Shown here: positions 7,442 to 16,604 of the stretch, in pieces
How the letters are laid out: every line of letters starts with the position of its first letter
Numbering within the stretch: the first letter of the stretch is position 1
NCBI GenBank assembly: GCA_918797485.1
Contig: CAKKNE010000005.1
Coordinates: 4,898,001-4,962,000 of the forward strand
Length of the DNA: 64,000 bases
Direction: 5' to 3'
From: Pelagomonas calceolata
Taxonomy: Eukaryota > Sar > Pelagophyceae > Pelagomonadales > Pelagomonadaceae
Position numbers and translations under genes: made by a program
Notes under the pieces: model-generated
What the model was told of the DNA's origin: nothing
What the model saw: the letters and a program-made list of their open reading frames with translations, nothing else
Database searches by the model: none

Positions 7442-8891
7442 ATGGAAGGCCATTTTGCGGTGCAAGTACCGCCCTCGGCCGGGCCTGGCTCGCAGCTCAA
7501 CGTTCGCGCTCCGACGACGGGCGAGACGTTGACTGTAGTTGTGCCAGCAGGGGTTTACCCTGGTTCTAGCTTCATGGTGCCGCTTCCGCGGCAGCCCCGG
7601 CCCGTTCCCGCAGCGCCCGTTCAGGCTCAGGTGGTCCAGTCGCCGCAGCCGAAGGTTTACCAGGTCAATATTGAGTCGACGCGGCCCGCGCAGCCCGTCT
7701 ATGCCGAGCAAGTCCAGTCGCCGCGCCCCGTGCCTCCGTCGTCGCCCGCGGGCACGTTTCCGGTCATCGTGCCGGCGGGCCACTTCTCCGGCATGCGGCT
7801 CAGCGTGCGCGCCAGTGCATAAATCAATTGTCGCGGCGCGTTCCTCCATGCCCGACGGACGCGAGTCTCAACTACTGGTTGATTTGCGCACAGGTTCGCG
7901 CGCCGAACACCGGCCAGATGATGACGGTGGTCATTCCCGCGGGCGTAGGTCCCGGGGGTCAGTTCGCCGTGCCCCTGCCGATGCCTGTCGCGTCATATGG
8001 AGCTCGGAGCCGCCCCAAAGGGAACGCGGCGGCCCGGCGGCAGTACCAGCAAGCCCGACGCCGGGGCGATGGTCGGTTGCACAAGGTTCACTGGGGTGTC
8101 ATCGCGGGCATCGCAATAGTCATCATCCTCCTCATCCTCTTGCTCTCCCTCGGCGGGGACGGCGGCAACCAGGGCACCCCGGGGTACTGCACGGCGAGCA
8201 CCAGTGCGGAAATCAACCAGTGCGTCAGGCCGGTCTGGAGGTATTATTTACTATTCTGGCCGCCTCGACGTAGCACGAGAGTGCTCGGCGTCCTCGCACG
8301 AGGTGTCTTAGGCTTACTCACCCGAACGTTTGATTTCCGCACAGGAGAGCTCCACGCCCTGCCTCGCGTCCTGGACCGACCCCACAATCAACGGCTGCAG
8401 CACTCCCCAGGAGTACTGCACGAACTGCGACGACAGTTTTTACCTGTGCGGAAATCAAAAGTTCGGGTGAGTAAGCCTAAGCTGCCTCGTGCCAGGACGC
8501 CAAGCACTCTCGCGCTGCGTCGAGGCGGCCAGAATAGTAAATAATACATCCAGGCCGGCCTGACGCACTGGTTGATTTCCGCACAGGTTTTTACTGGTGC
8601 TGCACCACGAACAATTGTGAGGGCGAGGGCCAGGGTTGGTGTAAATGCAACGCGGGCGCTCCGCCGGAGCAGGCCGCCTCCGGCGAATGCCTCTCCGGGG
8701 GCCGAACGTGCATGGCCTCGTGGACCGACGCGACCTTGCCCGGATGCGCCGCCACTCAGAACGCGTGCTCGACGGACGCTTTCGGAAATGCCTGCGACCA
8801 TACGTCGTCATCGCCGTCGACGACGCCGTGGTGCTGCCTCGACGCAGAATGCGAGGTCGAGGGCAGCGGCTGGTGCTACTGCAAGCCATGA
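7442..8891 (+). CDS. PAGV-PG motif and Cys-rich membrane protein, three introner introns
   Basis: A 352-residue protein after removing introns 7805-7893, 8194-8344 and 8436-8586; the spliced length is an exact multiple of three. The N-terminal half has three related motifs (VVVPAGVYPGSSFMVPLP, VIVPAGHFSGMRLSV, VVIPAGVGPGGQFAVPLP). A GNAAARRQYQQARRRGDG basic stretch precedes a transmembrane helix (WGVIAGIAIVIILLILLLSL) and two Cys-rich repeats with WCC and WC.C motifs. The C-terminal half is paralogous to the gene at 3791-4501. Introner removal restores YCTESSTPCLASW and CDDSFYWCC, both matched in the intronless paralogue. Function unknown; probably a surface or secretory-pathway membrane protein. 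Confidence 0.85.
7813..7893 (+). mobile_element. introner element IE4 (family I, short)
   Basis: An 81-bp element with variant ends CAGTGCATAAATCAA and TTGATTTGCGCACAG. Duplications are GTGCGCGC (7805-7812) and GTTCGCGC (7894-7901), 7 of 8. Intron 7805-7893 is phase 0. The splice joins LS to VRAPNTGQ. Most of the family I core is deleted. Confidence 0.9.
8202..8344 (-). mobile_element. introner element IE5 (family II, reverse orientation)
   Basis: A 143-bp element whose reverse complement matches IE6 with 11 differences by hand count (about 92 percent). It therefore works as an intron in the opposite orientation. Duplications are GCGAGCAC (8194-8201) and GAGAGCTC (8345-8352), 6 of 8. Intron 8194-8344 has a GC donor and AG acceptor, phase 0. 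The intronless paralogue has GCGAGCGC at the equivalent site. Confidence 0.88.
8444..8586 (+). mobile_element. introner element IE6 (family II)
   Basis: A 143-bp element from CTGTGCGGAAATCAA to TTGATTTCCGCACAG, flanked by a perfect 8-bp duplication GTTTTTAC (8436-8443 and 8587-8594). Intron 8436-8586 is phase 1. The interior shares no core with family I. The paralogue has GTTTTCAC, uninterrupted, at the same codon position. Confidence 0.95.
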
Positions 8892-9014
8892 CTGCGCCGC
8901 CGGGGAGTGTATAGGAGTTCTACATTTCTTTGCAGTTCCCGCGTCTAGTTCACCGTTCACGAGTGGCGGACGCGGGACTTGAAATGATACACGCAACTTA
9001 TAGTCATACCCCAA

Positions 9015-10289
9015 TCACGCACCGCCGACCACGCTGCTCCCGCCGCGCAGCAGGATCTTCGAGACGCACTGGAGCGCGCGGCGCTGGACGTCCTCGTCCT
9101 CGTGGTCGATCAGCTTGAGCGCGGCGTCCTTCGCGCCGAGCTTTACGAGCGCACTCTTCGCCCCCGCGTGACGGTGCGCGATCTCGCCGAGGTCGTACGA
9201 CGCGACGGCCAGCGCCTCGACGTCGCCGGTCGCTTCCGAGAGGACTTCGACGAGGCGCCGGACGAGAGCGAAGTCGTCCTTCTCCGCGGCCTTGGCGTGC
9301 TCGACCCAGAAGGCCTCCGAGTGCACCGGGCCCCACCGCAGTTTCCCCGAGGCCACTTCGGCCGCGTAGCGCTCGAGCGTGGAAAGCTCCTTGGAGACGG
9401 ACTTGACCCGCGTGGCCAGCTCGCCCACGGCGGCCTTGACGTCGTCGTCGGCGAACGGGCGCGAGGCCATGGACGCGAGCGTCGTCCCGAGGCCCGCGCC
9501 GACCATGCGCGTCGCCGCCGCGTCGTCGCGCGCCGCATTCAGCAACGCCGTGACGGCGACTCTCACGACCTTCTCGCGCGGCGCGGCCGCGACCGCGCCG
9601 CAGAGCGCCTCGACGGCGTGGCTCCGCACGAAATCGTCCGGCGCGTCCTCCTCGAAGCTGAGGCACCAGAGGGAGAACGCGACCTCGTACTTGAGCTGCG
9701 CGCCGCCGCCGGCGTCGTTGAGGCGCGCCGCGAGCAGCGCGACGCCGCCTTGCGCGGCGAAGGCGGCGCGCGCGCGCGGCGCGCGGAGCGCCACGGCGAG
9801 CGCCGGCGCGGCCTCGCGGGCGGAGGTGCCGTCGGCCATCTGCGTCGCGAGCCACGCGACGAGCGGCCCGGCGTCGGCTTGCGCGTCCGCGGCCACGAGC
9901 GCCGCGGCCACGGCCGCGGCGACGCGCGTGCTGTAGGCGTCGCCGGCGCGAGCCGCCTTGCCCGCGGCGGCCACGAAGTTCGCGAGGCCGCCCGGCGCGA
10001 AGAGCTGCGCCTTGGCCGCCGCGGCGCCGTCGGCCACGAGCACGTCCTCGGCCTTGGTGACGCAGTAGCGGCGCGCGGCGCCGTCGTCGACGCCGCCGGC
10101 CACGGCGGCGAGCGCCGCGGCGTAGGCGCGCGCGGCGGCGGCGTCGCCCAGCACGGCCTCGAGCGACGAGGCCTCGGCGCCCTTGATCGCGGCCGCGTGC
10201 TGGTCGGCGACGGCGCCTTCGCGGATGAGGCGCTGCCAGTCGACGGCGCCGAACTGGAGGGCGTCGTCCCGCGTCGTCATGGACGCCAT
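9015..10289 (-). CDS. V-type ATPase subunit H
   Basis: A 424-residue subunit H (Vma13/ATP6V1H family) of the V1 sector, which couples V1 to Vo and regulates proton pumping on endomembranes. The N-terminal two thirds is an Ala-rich helical repeat (ARM-like) region. The C-terminal domain is the diagnostic part: LSTLERYAAEVASGKLRWGPVHSEAFW at about residues 296-321, then ALAVASYDLGEIAHRH and LIDHEDEDVQRRALQCVSKIL. Length is close to the family norm of 430-480. No intron. It is divergent from the FYVE-SYLF gene across about 370 bp that contain a dispersed CTAG element. Confidence 0.9.
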   Translation of the reverse strand: MASMTTRDDALQFGAVDWQRLIREGAVADQHAAAIKGAEASSLEAVLGDAAAARAYAAALAAVAGGVDDGAARRYCVTKAEDVLVADGAAAAKAQLFAPGGLANFVAAAGKAARAGDAYSTRVAAAVAAALVAADAQADAGPLVAWLATQMADGTSAREAAPALAVALRAPRARAAFAAQGGVALLAARLNDAGGGAQLKYEVAFSLWCLSFEEDAPDDFVRSHAVEALCGAVAAAPREKVVRVAVTALLNAARDDAAATRMVGAGLGTTLASMASRPFADDDVKAAVGELATRVKSVSKELSTLERYAAEVASGKLRWGPVHSEAFWVEHAKAAEKDDFALVRRLVEVLSEATGDVEALAVASYDLGEIAHRHAGAKSALVKLGAKDAALKLIDHEDEDVQRRALQCVSKILLRGGSSVVGGA

Positions 10290-10656
10290 TTTATCACCGC
10301 CGAGGGCGTGTGGTCGCTTTTTGTGTTTTTGTGGCTGGCGCTTCGCGGGTGCGCCTCCGCGCTGATCGGGGTGTTATGCGCTACGCGTGCGGTGCACACT
10401 GAAGCTTTCAATCGATGGCGAGCCCCGTGAGCGGCGAAATAATGAGCAAAAATGGCTGGCCGCAAAACTCGGTGCTAGCGGCTGTAACACTCTAGCAAAA
10501 GCGGAGGGAAAAATCGCATCGTCTTCCCTAAAACGACCCGATCCGCTTTATCCATTGACGTTTTTGCGTGCAGGAAACAATAGTCGCTGTGTCTAACGCA
10601 GCAGTGGTCAAGTAGCACCGTTCGCATCGCTCTCAGCCCGAGAGCCAGGACACAGC
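10290..10656. other. divergent promoter region
   Basis: Lies between two outward-facing gene starts (V-ATPase H and FYVE-SYLF). Apart from the dispersed CTAG element at 10474-10496 nothing is recognised. It is less GC-rich than the flanking genes. Confidence 0.55.
10474..10496 (-). promoter_or_regulatory. dispersed CTAG palindromic element, copy 3
   Basis: GCTAGCGGCTGTAACAC-TCTAGC, a diverged copy with the order of ACA and CTAG slightly changed. It lies midway between two divergent start codons. Confidence 0.55.
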
Positions 10657-12321
10657 ATGACCGACGTCGTCGCCGAGTCCGCGGAGCGCCAGTGGCCGCC
10701 GACGCCGCCCGCGTGGATCGACGACCGCGCGTCGCAGCGCTGCACGGGCCGCTCGTGCCACGTCGTCTTCGACGGCCTCGTGGAGCGGCGCCACCACTGC
10801 CGCTTCTGCGGCAACCTGTTCTGCCACCGCTGCTCGGCGCGCAAGGCCATGCTCCCGCCGCAGTGGGCGATCAAGGAGCCCCAGCGCACGTGCGACACGT
10901 GCTATAGCATCCTGGCGCCGGAGCAGGAGGGCTGGATCAAGGGCAACGCGAACGCGGAGCGGGAGAACTTCCTCGAGGACGACTCGACGACGAAGTACCT
11001 CAACAGCCCCCTCCGGTTCACGCTGGGCGGCGAAATCCGCAAGGCCTCGTACGCGATCCAGAACTTGACGGACCGCGACAACGTCAACTACTGGGGCCGC
11101 GACGCCGAGTACGCGACGGAGATGCTCGAGGCCGTCGAGGGCCTGCTCTTCATGACCGTGGGCAAGGTCGCGTTCATCGGCGGCGTGCGCGTCGGCACGG
11201 GGCTCGTGTTGGCGAAACTGCCGGACGGGACGTGGTCGGCGCCGTGCGCCGTGGGCAACTTTGGCGTCACGTTCGGCGCGTGCGTCGGCGCGGAGGTTAC
11301 GGACATGGTCACGGGCATCGACCGCGAGACGATGGAGAAGTTCGCGAACGAAACCGTCTCGAACGTCATGGTCGGCGGCGAAGCGTCCGTCGCTCTGGGG
11401 CTGCTCGGCCGGTCGGCGACCGGAGAGGCCTACCTCGCGGCCAGCGGCTCGCAGAACTCGGAGGCGTACATGAGCTACTCGCATAGTAGAGGCGGCTACG
11501 CGGGCGTCACGGTCGACGCGGCGTACGTCTCGGTGCGCAAGGACGTGAACGAAAAGTTCTACGGCTACAAGGTCGGCGCGCGCGACATCTTGGGCGGCAG
11601 AGTGGACCGCCCGCGGGCCGCCGAGCCGCTGTACGCAGCTTTGGACCGCTTCTACGCGACCGTTTTTCCCCAGCGTCAGGGCCACGGCGACGAGTTCTAC
11701 GGCGCCGACGGCGCGCCGCCGCGGACCTTCGCGGGAGGAACCGGCTACGTGGCGGACAACTCCGCGTACGGCCACCGCCGCGCGTCGGGCGCGGACGACC
11801 TCCGCTACGACGAGTACGGGCGGCCCATCCTCGCGTCCGCCGAGCCGCCGGCGCCGCCCCGGGCGCCGCCCGCGCAGCCGGTCGTCCGCGCACAGCCAGG
11901 GGCAACCGCCCCGCGCGTCGTCACCGCCGTCAAGGCCAAGCCGGCCGGGGCCAAGCCGGCCGGTCCCGTGCGCGCCGGCCGCGTCGTCGCCGCGCGGCGC
12001 TCGCCCTCGGCGGGGCCCGTGGTCGCCGCCGTGCCGCCTGCACGGTCGGCGCCGCCGCCGCCCGCGTACACGGCGCCGCCGACCGTGTCCGCCGTCCGCG
12101 CGGTCGCCGCGGCGCCGCCGCCGCCCGTCGCCGCGGCGCCGCCGCCCGCGGAGGACGCGGCGCCGCCGGCTGAGCCGCCCGCTGAACCGCCGGCAAAGGA
12201 GCCCGCGACGCCGGAGCCCGAGGTGGACCCGCTGACGGGCCTGCCCATCTCGTCGACGAAGAAGCGCGTCGTCGCGCCCAAGGCGGGGCTCTTCGACGAG
12301 GACGAGGAGAAGGAGGTGTGA
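10657..12321 (+). CDS. FYVE zinc finger plus SYLF (Ysc84-like) domain protein
   Basis: A 554-residue protein. A FYVE-type zinc finger at about residues 25-85 carries the RRHHCRFCGNLFC ligand motif and later CDTC, predicting binding to phosphatidylinositol 3-phosphate on endosomes. A SYLF/Ysc84 domain follows at about residues 120-290 (KASYAIQNL, GLLFMTVGKVAFIGGVRVGTGLV, GVTVDAAYVSVR), known from SH3YL1 and Ysc84 to bind phosphoinositides. The C-terminal 180 residues are Pro/Ala-rich and probably disordered, ending in an acidic tail. Likely role is endosomal membrane traffic or actin coupling. The order FYVE then SYLF is common in protists. Single exon. Confidence 0.88.
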   Translation: MTDVVAESAERQWPPTPPAWIDDRASQRCTGRSCHVVFDGLVERRHHCRFCGNLFCHRCSARKAMLPPQWAIKEPQRTCDTCYSILAPEQEGWIKGNANAERENFLEDDSTTKYLNSPLRFTLGGEIRKASYAIQNLTDRDNVNYWGRDAEYATEMLEAVEGLLFMTVGKVAFIGGVRVGTGLVLAKLPDGTWSAPCAVGNFGVTFGACVGAEVTDMVTGIDRETMEKFANETVSNVMVGGEASVALGLLGRSATGEAYLAASGSQNSEAYMSYSHSRGGYAGVTVDAAYVSVRKDVNEKFYGYKVGARDILGGRVDRPRAAEPLYAALDRFYATVFPQRQGHGDEFYGADGAPPRTFAGGTGYVADNSAYGHRRASGADDLRYDEYGRPILASAEPPAPPRAPPAQPVVRAQPGATAPRVVTAVKAKPAGAKPAGPVRAGRVVAARRSPSAGPVVAAVPPARSAPPPPAYTAPPTVSAVRAVAAAPPPPVAAAPPPAEDAAPPAEPPAEPPAKEPATPEPEVDPLTGLPISSTKKRVVAPKAGLFDEDEEKEV

Positions 12322-12361
12322 GTCGGTAAGCACACCGTGTGTCATAAAAGTTATCGCATAG

Positions 12362-14524
12362 TTATGGGGGCAGCAACCCAGCGAGCGCGTCCCGCGCCTC
12401 GGCGGTCCGGGCCCGCGCCACGTCCAAATTCCTCAACACCGCTCGGTGGCGCTGGGCAGCCGTCGATTCGCGCGGCGGTGCGCGGCGGCCGGGGGGCATG
12501 ACCACGGGCGAGGGCGGAGGCCCGAGCAAGGAAGATGACGCGCCCTCCGCCGCCCGCCGCGCCGCGAGGCGCGTCGCGCCCGTCCACCACCCAAAGGCCG
12601 CGCGCACCCCGCGCCACTCCGCGGACCGCGCGCCGGCGACGAGCATGGAAGAGAGGAAATGGGCGCGCGTCGCGTAGTTGCCGCGCCGCCGGAAGGCACG
12701 CAGGCCAAGCTTCAGGGCGCTCCGCCGCGCGACGCGAGCGCCCGATCGCAGCAAGACCAGCGTGAAGCGGTGGTGATGGGCCCGCGCTTGCGCCGCGCGG
12801 TCCGACGCGGTATCGCGCGCGGCCGCCGAGGACAACAAGGCTCCCCGAAAGATTCGGAACATCCCGCGCCGCAGGCGCCGTTCGTACGACCCAGCGCCCG
12901 CGCGGCCGACGGCCCGCGCCAAGTTCTCGAGCACGCCCTGGCGCGCGCGCGCCGCGGCCATCACCGCGAGCGCCCGCCGCTTCCCGTCGGCCCGCCTGTG
13001 TGTACGTCGACCGGTGAGTACGCGTCGATGTCGCTATATACGCGCGGGCCAGCACCGCTCCGCGGTGGCCCGCATGAGCTTCGCCGCGCACAGGCGCACG
13101 GCCCGTCGTCGCCGCACGTTCGCAGCCAGCGCAGTCACGCCCCGCCGAACCCTCGCGTCGGCCGCGCGCCGGGCCGGCCCCTCCGTCGCTCGCAGGAGCG
13201 CCGCCGCCCCGCGGGCTTTGTTCGCGTCGCGCGCGGCTTCCGGCTCCGTCGCCTGGCACGCGGCCTCGGCCGTGTCGCGCCGGGAGCGCCAGTGGTACGG
13301 CGACGAAGCCTCTTGTTGCGTCTTCGACGGCGACTGCGGCGGTGTCTTGAGCGCCGTGACCTCGTGGCCCTTGAGCGGAAGGCCTTTGAGCGCCGCGATC
13401 TCGGCGTTGGCGCGCGCGAGCCGGCCCTTGAGCGCCTTGACCTCCTCCTCGGCCGCGTCGGCGCGCTTCCCCTCGGCGTCGCGCTCGTGCCGGATCAGCT
13501 GGCTCGCCCAGTCCAAGTCGCTCTCCGCGTCGAGCCGCTTCTCGAGCGTCGCGGACCGCGCCTCGGCGCGCCGCAGGCGCTTCTGCGCGAGGTCCATGTC
13601 GTTGCGCGCCGCGGTGGCCACGTCGGCCGCGGCCGAGAGCCGCGCCGTCGTGTCTGCGAGCGCGTCCTCGAGCGCCTGGACGCGGTCCCGCATGAGCGCC
13701 GCCTCCGCGCCGCCGCCGTCGCTCGTGGCGGCGTCGTCGCCGCCGTCGAAGGCGAGCGACCGCGCCGGCGAGGCGGCCTCGCGCGCCCTCGCCAGGTCGG
13801 CGCTGAGCCGCGTGTTTACCGCCAGCAAGGCCCGGACCTGGCGCAGCATGACCTCGCGCTCCACCAGCAGCCGGTCGCGCGCGCGCGGGTCGCCCTTGGC
13901 CGCCCACATCGGCGCCGCGTCGCCGCGCCGCACCCAGTCGTCGACGGCCCCCAGCGCGTCGCAGGCCGCCGCGAGCGCGTCGCTGCTGCCGTCGCCAAAG
14001 TGCTCCAGCGACTCGAGCGACGCGCGCAGGCCGTTGTCGCGCGCGTGGCCGTTGCTCGAGGACTCGGGCCGTTGCTCTTCGACACTACCGGTGATTCGCA
14101 CGGCCGCCACGCCGCCGGACCGCGCCGCGGCGACCTCGCAGCGCGCCGCCGCCGAAAACGCCGCCGACGCCTCGGCGGACGACGCCGCGGCCCCGAGCTC
14201 CGGCGCGGCCCCGAGCTCGCGGCCGAGCAGGCGGCGCACGGGCGTCGCGCTCGCCTCGGGCGGCGCCAGCCGCGCGAGACCTCGGGGCGGCGTCGTCGGC
14301 GAGTAGCTGGCCCAGGTCGGCGGCGTCGGCGGCGGCGCCTCCTTCGCGTATGGCGGCGGCGACGCCGCGGGCGGCAGCATGTTTACGCGCGTACCCACGG
14401 CGGGCGGCAGCGGCGGCGCCGCGGCGGCCACATTTGTTTGGCGGAGCTCGAGCTTTTGGGGCGTGAGGTCGGCAGTGCTCAGCTCGCACTGGCTCTTGGT
14501 GATGGACCTTGGCGGTGTGCTCAT
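12362..14524 (-). CDS. coiled-coil protein with Arg/Ala-rich C-terminal repeats, one intron
   Basis: Function not recognised. Exon 1 (14524-13056) encodes a Pro-rich N terminus (about residues 30-100) and a coiled coil from about residue 210 to 385 with Leu/Ala heptads and many Asp, Glu and Arg. The C-terminal part is Arg/Ala-rich with repeated RA..L.RA patterns reminiscent of IQ-like or basic amphipathic helices. A 60-nt intron (12996-13055) joins LMRATAER to RADGKRRALAVM. The spliced protein is about 700 residues. A roughly 54-bp segment from its 3' end is found inverted upstream of its start. May be a cytoskeletal or centrosomal protein, but this is inference. Confidence 0.6.
12364..12418 (-). 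repeat. inverted duplication, arm 1 (gene 3' end)
   Basis: The last 17 or so codons of the coiled-coil gene (RTAEARDALAGLLPP and stop) are repeated in inverted orientation at 14648-14701 with one small indel. Confidence 0.85.
12996..13055 (-). other. intron, probably a decayed introner
   Basis: A 60-nt GT-AG intron on the minus strand. Its 3' part (CATCGACGCG, then CTCACCGG, then ACACACAG) parallels the 3' part of introner IE8 (CATCGACGCGACG, CTCACCGG, GCACAG). Left repeat and duplication are gone. Removal keeps the frame and joins two Arg-rich helices. Confidence 0.6.
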
Positions 14525-14939
14525 GTCTTTTTGGTGGTGCGCGGTTGTGGTGCTGCCCTTCTACGAGCACTGACTTCAGCGAGCAGCCCTGGTGTGCGCT
14601 TTGGCAGCGCGGCCGCGCCAGTTCCAAGCCTGGCCCCCGCAAGCTGAGCGCGGGCCGGACCGCCGAGGCGCGGGACGCGCTCGCTGGGTTGCTGCCCCCA
14701 TTACTACTAGGAACTTACACATTTTCGGATTCATGCCGTCGGCGCGACGAGCCTGCGGGAGGGACGCGCGGTGACCGTCGCCCGCGGCATCCTAGACGGG
14801 CCACGCAAAAAACGGCAAGAGCCTCGGCTTGGAACGAAGTCGCTCATTCACGGTATTCTCAGTGAACTTTGAAGGCGTTCGGTTGTCTCGTCCTCGACTC
14901 CACTCGACGAAAGAAATGAGGACGCGGCGGCCGCGCGTC
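14525..14939. other. intergenic region holding arm 2 of the inverted duplication
   Basis: Lies upstream of the coiled-coil gene and downstream of the small membrane protein. Nothing coding is supported; the open frame at 14509-14865 only looks coding where it copies the coiled-coil gene's 3' end. Confidence 0.6.
14648..14701 (+). repeat. inverted duplication, arm 2
   Basis: Reverse-orientation copy of 12364-12418. It would encode GRTAEARDALAGLLPP on the plus strand but lacks a gene context. Confidence 0.85.
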
Positions 14940-15383
14940 TCACCCGCCGCCGCCGGGCCGCCTATTGATGAGCTCGTGGCCCTCCTCGACGTCCGGCGCC
15001 GCGGCGCCGCCGTCGTCGCCGCGCCCCAGCCGCGCCTGCCGCGCGCGCTCGCGCCGCCGCCGCTCGACGGCTTGCAGGAAGCACGACCGCTTGCGCAGCT
15101 CGTCGGCGTCGCAGTCGAGCCGGAAGCACGGGCAGCAGCAGAAGCCGAACGTGAGCGCGGCGCCGGCGTAAGTGAGCTGCCGCGCCGTGAACGCGGACAG
15201 TAGCGTCGCGCACGCGCCCGCGTCGTCGGTCGCGGCGTCGCAGTTCAGGCCGGCGACGAGGCTGATCAGGGCGATTACGAGGAGTAATAGCAGCCCGATG
15301 TTCTTCCACGTGCGGACCGCCTGGCGGAGGACGACGCGCGGATCCGGCGGCGGCAGGGACTGCTGCTCGAAGGCGTTGTGCAT
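14940..15383 (-). CDS. small integral membrane protein
   Basis: A 147-residue protein of unknown family. A hydrophobic helix at about residues 28-46 (IGLLLLLVIALISLVAGL) is followed by a short loop with two Cys and a second hydrophobic stretch at about residues 70-88 ending in FCCCPCF. The C-terminal 50 residues are charged (RRRRERARQ) and Gly-rich. The CCCPC cluster after a helix suggests palmitoylation or metal binding, by analogy only. The start at 15383 is the first ATG. Confidence 0.6.
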   Translation of the reverse strand: MHNAFEQQSLPPPDPRVVLRQAVRTWKNIGLLLLLVIALISLVAGLNCDAATDDAGACATLLSAFTARQLTYAGAALTFGFCCCPCFRLDCDADELRKRSCFLQAVERRRRERARQARLGRGDDGGAAAPDVEEGHELINRRPGGGG

Positions 15384-15612
15384 TTTTTTTACTACTCTCT
15401 GCGTGCGCAGCGCCTTTTGCCCACACTTATTATTGGATTGAGCGTACGCGCGCGTTTGGTTTGCAGCGATGCGATGTGCCGCCGTGCAACTTGCGCCGCC
15501 GCTCGACGAAATCTAGTATGTCTACGCCTATGAACGCCCCCTCCTAGCACTGCAGGCCAAGCAGAAAAAGCTCTCAGTTTATGGTGCAAGCGGTGCGCTC
15601 GACTAACCCTCG

Positions 15613-16551
15613 ATGCGCCGCAGTGTCATTATTGCTGCACTAGCCCTCGAAGCTGTCGCCTTGGCGCCGTCTCACAACCGCCGCGCGGTGCTGTCGCTGC
15701 CGCTCGCCGCGGCGCCTGTGGTGCCGCTCGCTGCGGTGTCCGCAGCCGCCGCACGGCCGCGCCGCGTGCTTGTCGCTGGCGCCTCGGGCCGTAGCGGTCG
15801 CGAGTGTGTGCGGGCGCTTGACGGGGACGAGCGCTACACAGCAGTACCGCTCGTGCGGTCCTTGGAACGGTGGCGGGTGTCAGCGGCAGCGGCGGGGCTC
15901 GAAGCCACGGGGCGGACCGTGGTCGAGGCAGACGTGACAGCACCCCCGACGCTAGATAGGGCGCTAAAGGGCATCGACGACGTGATCTGTGATGTGGGCT
16001 TCGTGCCGACCTTCGATGCCGAGGCGGACCGTCGCGCAGCACTTGACGTAGACCGCGACGGTGTAGTCGCACTTGTTGAGGCTGCTGAGCGTGCGAAGCT
16101 GCCTGGCCGCTTTGTTTTGGTTTCGTCGCTCCTGGCCGGCGAAGCCGCTGCGCGCGATCGCACGGCGAGCTATCGCATGCTGAACGGCTTGGGCGGCGTG
16201 TTGGATGCGAAGCGGGTCGCTGAAGCACGCCTGCGCGAGAGCCCGATCGACTGGACCATTCTCCGACCAGGGGTATTTGTGGACAGCCCTCAGGGCGGAT
16301 TAGTCGTCGGCGCTGAGGACCGCTTTCTGGCGACGACTGCGGATGCCCGGGGCCTCGACCGCGTTTCGTGCAAGAGCCCGTTTTTTGCGAGCAGCGGCGC
16401 CGCGTGCGGCATCACGCGTAGCCAGCTCGGTGCAGCGTGCGTCACCGCTTTGGGCGACACTGGCGCGTCTCGGCGGACCTTGGAGATCGTCGCACGACCC
16501 GAGGCGCCCCAGGAACGCCCTGAGTCGCTCACCTCGACTGAGGTTGTATGA
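15613..16551 (+). CDS. plastid-type NAD(P)-binding atypical SDR (NmrA/YCF39/TIC62-like)
   Basis: A 312-residue Rossmann-fold protein. The N terminus (MRRSVIIAALALEAVALAPS) is a signal peptide followed by an Arg-containing transit-like segment, as in bipartite plastid leaders of algae with secondary plastids. VLVAGASGRSGRECVRAL at about residue 52 is the atypical-SDR nucleotide motif. FVLVSSL and the later SYRMLNGLGGVLDAKRVAEARL and WTILRPG blocks fit the NmrA/YCF39/HCF173/TIC62 group, which act in photosystem assembly or envelope functions. No catalytic YxxxK is clear. Exact role unknown. No intron. Confidence 0.8.
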   Translation: MRRSVIIAALALEAVALAPSHNRRAVLSLPLAAAPVVPLAAVSAAAARPRRVLVAGASGRSGRECVRALDGDERYTAVPLVRSLERWRVSAAAAGLEATGRTVVEADVTAPPTLDRALKGIDDVICDVGFVPTFDAEADRRAALDVDRDGVVALVEAAERAKLPGRFVLVSSLLAGEAAARDRTASYRMLNGLGGVLDAKRVAEARLRESPIDWTILRPGVFVDSPQGGLVVGAEDRFLATTADARGLDRVSCKSPFFASSGAACGITRSQLGAACVTALGDTGASRRTLEIVARPEAPQERPESLTSTEVV

Positions 16552-16604
16552 ATTCTTGTGGTTATAAATTCAAGATTAGTAGAACAGTCACAACGTTGTT
16601 ATCA

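Noticed and set aside
8202-8586. A stop-free frame of about 48 codons shared by IE5 and IE6 as a tiny transposase
   Set aside because: At 143 bp including ends the element is too short for any transposase; the open frame is explained by recent shared ancestry and GC content.
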